Origin: Micropterus salmoides
Lineage: Eukaryota; Chordata; Actinopteri; Centrarchiformes; Centrarchidae
Length of the DNA: 64,000 nucleotides
Assembly: GCF_014851395.1 (NCBI RefSeq)
Contig: NW_024041150.1
Span: 24,789,225 to 24,853,224 of the forward strand
Reading direction: 5' to 3'
Both the position numbers and the translations under genes were made by a program. Shown here piece after piece: positions 62,558 to 64,000 of this stretch (positions within the stretch are counted from its first letter, which is position 1; every line of letters starts with the position of its first letter). The notes beneath the pieces are model-generated. The model was not told the origin of the DNA. It ran no database searches and saw only the letters and a list, made by a program, of their open reading frames with translations.

Positions 62558-63870
62558 GATAATAATAATAATACATTTAATTTATAGGAGCCTTTCTGAA
62601 CACTCAAGGTCACCTCACAAAACATAATAAAACAATACAGCAATAATCGAAAATTAACAACTATAATTTTGTGCATAAAATCAGGGTACAAAACAACTGG
62701 AAACAAAGATTGAGAAAGAGTGATCACGTGGGATATGCCAGTTTAAAAATATGTGTTTTCAGGCAGCATTTAATAATGGAAAGTGAGTCAGTGTTGCGGA
62801 TGTCTGGTGGAAGAGAGTTCCAGAGACGAGGGGCAGAGCGGCTGAAGGCTCTGGACCCCATGGTGGTCAAACGAGCAGGAGGAACAGTGAGGTGAATAGA
62901 AGAAGAAGACCTAAGAGCACGGGTGGGTGTGTTAATATGAAGGAGGTCAGTGAGGTACAGAGGAGCGAGGTTATGAATGGCCTTGAAGGTCAGGAGCAGA
63001 GTTTTGAAATCAATGTGGTATTTAACTGGAAGCCAATGAAGCTGCTGAAGGACAGGAGTAATATGATTAATAGAAGGGGTTCTGGTGATGATCCGGGCAG
63101 CAGAGTTCTGAACCAGTTGAAGTTTATGTATGGATTTGAGAGGAAGACCAATGAGAAGAGAATAACAATAATCAATGCGGGATGTGACCAGTGTGTGAAC
63201 GAGAATGGCTGTACTAGTGGGTGAGAGAGACGGTCAGAGGAGATTAATGTTACGTAAATTAATTAATGTGAGCTTGAAATGAAAGTGTGCTGTTGAGGAT
63301 CACATTAAGACTCTTGACCTGAGGGGAGGGGGAAACTGGGGAGTTTTCAATGGTAAGAGAAAAACTGTCAAATTTAGTCAAAGTGGATTTGGTGCCTATG
63401 GGGAGAACCTCGATTTTGTCACTGTTCAGTTTGAAGAAGTTGCAAGAGAACCAGGATTTGATTTCCGTTGGGCAATCAGAGAGGGAGTTGGGTGGGAGGG
63501 ACGTGGTAGGTTTAGCAGACAGGTAGAGCCGGGTGTTATCCGCATAGCAGTGGAAATGGATGTTAAATTTATGAAAGATATGGCCAAGAGGAAGCAGATA
63601 TGATGAACAGAAGGGGCCCCAGGACAGAGCCCTGGGGAACACCGGCAGTGACAGGGGATAACTCTGATTTGAAATGTTAGAGTTGGATGAACTGAGTGCA
63701 GCCAAAGAGATATGATTTAAACCAGTCCAAGGGTGTGTCAGTGAAACCAGTAGAGACTAATCTGTCGAGGAGGATGTTATGAGAGATCGTGTCAAAGGCT
63801 GCACTCAGATCCAGGAGGATGAGAATAGTTAGTATTCCAGAATCAGCTGCCCCGACAAGATTATTGGGAA
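62558..63870 (-). mobile_element. LINE (L2/Rex1-like) 3' portion, degraded
   Basis: On the minus strand the element runs from about 63870 to a 3' tail of ATTATTATTATTA type at about 62558-62573. Reverse-transcriptase pieces in order are: LLDLSAAFDTISHNILLDRL (about 63820-63760), LDWFKSYL, GVPQGSVLGPLL-like text broken across frames (about 63630), HCYADNTRLYLS (about 63535-63550), and KSWFSCNFFKLNSDK. Then come LGVILDST-like text, an RLQLVQNSAAR-type block (about 63110-63130), and SLWNSLP-like text near the 3' end. Frameshifts and stops are present, and the catalytic YADD reads YADN, so it is inactive. The copy is 5' truncated, as is usual for LINEs. Confidence 0.8.
63259..63705 (-). pseudogene. 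Reverse transcriptase fragment of the LINE
   Basis: This is the longest surviving open frame of the LINE (148 codons). It starts within a frameshifted stretch before the active-site block and continues past YADN to QVKSLNVILNSTLSFQAHIN. The second catalytic aspartate is replaced by Asn. It has no valid start of its own. Confidence 0.75.
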
Positions 63871-63873
63871 GAG

Positions 63874-64000
63874 GGGTGGTGATGGCGCAATGGATAAGAC
63901 TATGCCTTTGGGGAGCAAGACACTTGGCCCCTAGTTGCTCCAGAGGTGTGCAACCTCTGACATGTATAGCAATTGTAAGTTGCTTTGGATAAAAGCGTCA
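63874..64000 (+). mobile_element. tRNA-derived SINE, internally deleted, cut by window edge
   Basis: A box TGGCGCAATGG (63883-63893) is followed by ATAAGACTATGCCTTTGGGG and then directly by AGCAAGACACTTGG, so the B-box segment present in the copy at 60861 is missing. The 3' part carries the hairpin GCTTT-GGATA-AAAGC (63982-63996), the L2-type tail. The copy continues beyond 64000. Confidence 0.75.

Overview
The window looks like nuclear DNA of a ray-finned fish, probably a percomorph teleost. The evidence is two spliced HMX-family homeobox genes in tandem, plus teleost-type repeats: a DIRS1-like tyrosine-recombinase retrotransposon, a LINE of the L2/Rex1 type, tRNA-derived SINEs with an L2-type 3' hairpin, and non-autonomous hAT elements. 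Nothing bacterial, plasmid-like or CRISPR-like is present.

Only about 5 kb near the middle is convincingly genic. hmx1 (25320-27731, + strand, three coding exons, 287 aa) and hmx4/SOHo-like (29501-30554, + strand, two coding exons, 246 aa) lie head to tail 1.8 kb apart. I built both models from splice sites and frame. All three introns are phase 1. Each protein has an N-terminal EH1-like repressor motif and an HMX homeodomain near its C-terminal half. HMX proteins are DNA-binding transcription factors of sensory organs (eye, ear, cranial ganglia). The tandem hmx1-hmx4 pair is the expected vertebrate arrangement, and the two genes probably share enhancers.

The flanks (1-24.8 kb and 31.2-64 kb) look like a gene desert. 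They hold no ORF that reads as a conserved protein, apart from one unassigned exon-like ORF at 14110-14358. Several repeat-free, moderately GC stretches rich in homeodomain and octamer motifs are candidate enhancers, but this is inference only.

Repeats from left to right: an interspersed repeat (5338-5573, minus); a 1.4 kb terminal-inverted-repeat element (6149-7587); a 5'-truncated and internally deleted DIRS1-like element on the minus strand (7986-11715); microsatellites at 18.2-18.5 kb; a hAT-like element (21948-22571); TTA/ATC tracts behind hmx4; a CA repeat at 35.4 kb; a 0.7 kb fold-back element (46935-47665); a LINE fragment (49361-49600); a hAT element with a perfect 8-bp target duplication nested in an older repeat (53183-54029); a SINE (60861-61028); a degraded LINE (62558-63870, minus); and a second SINE cut by the right edge.

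Limits: all calls come from reading the sequence. Exon borders, repeat borders and family names need transcript data and repeat-library searches.
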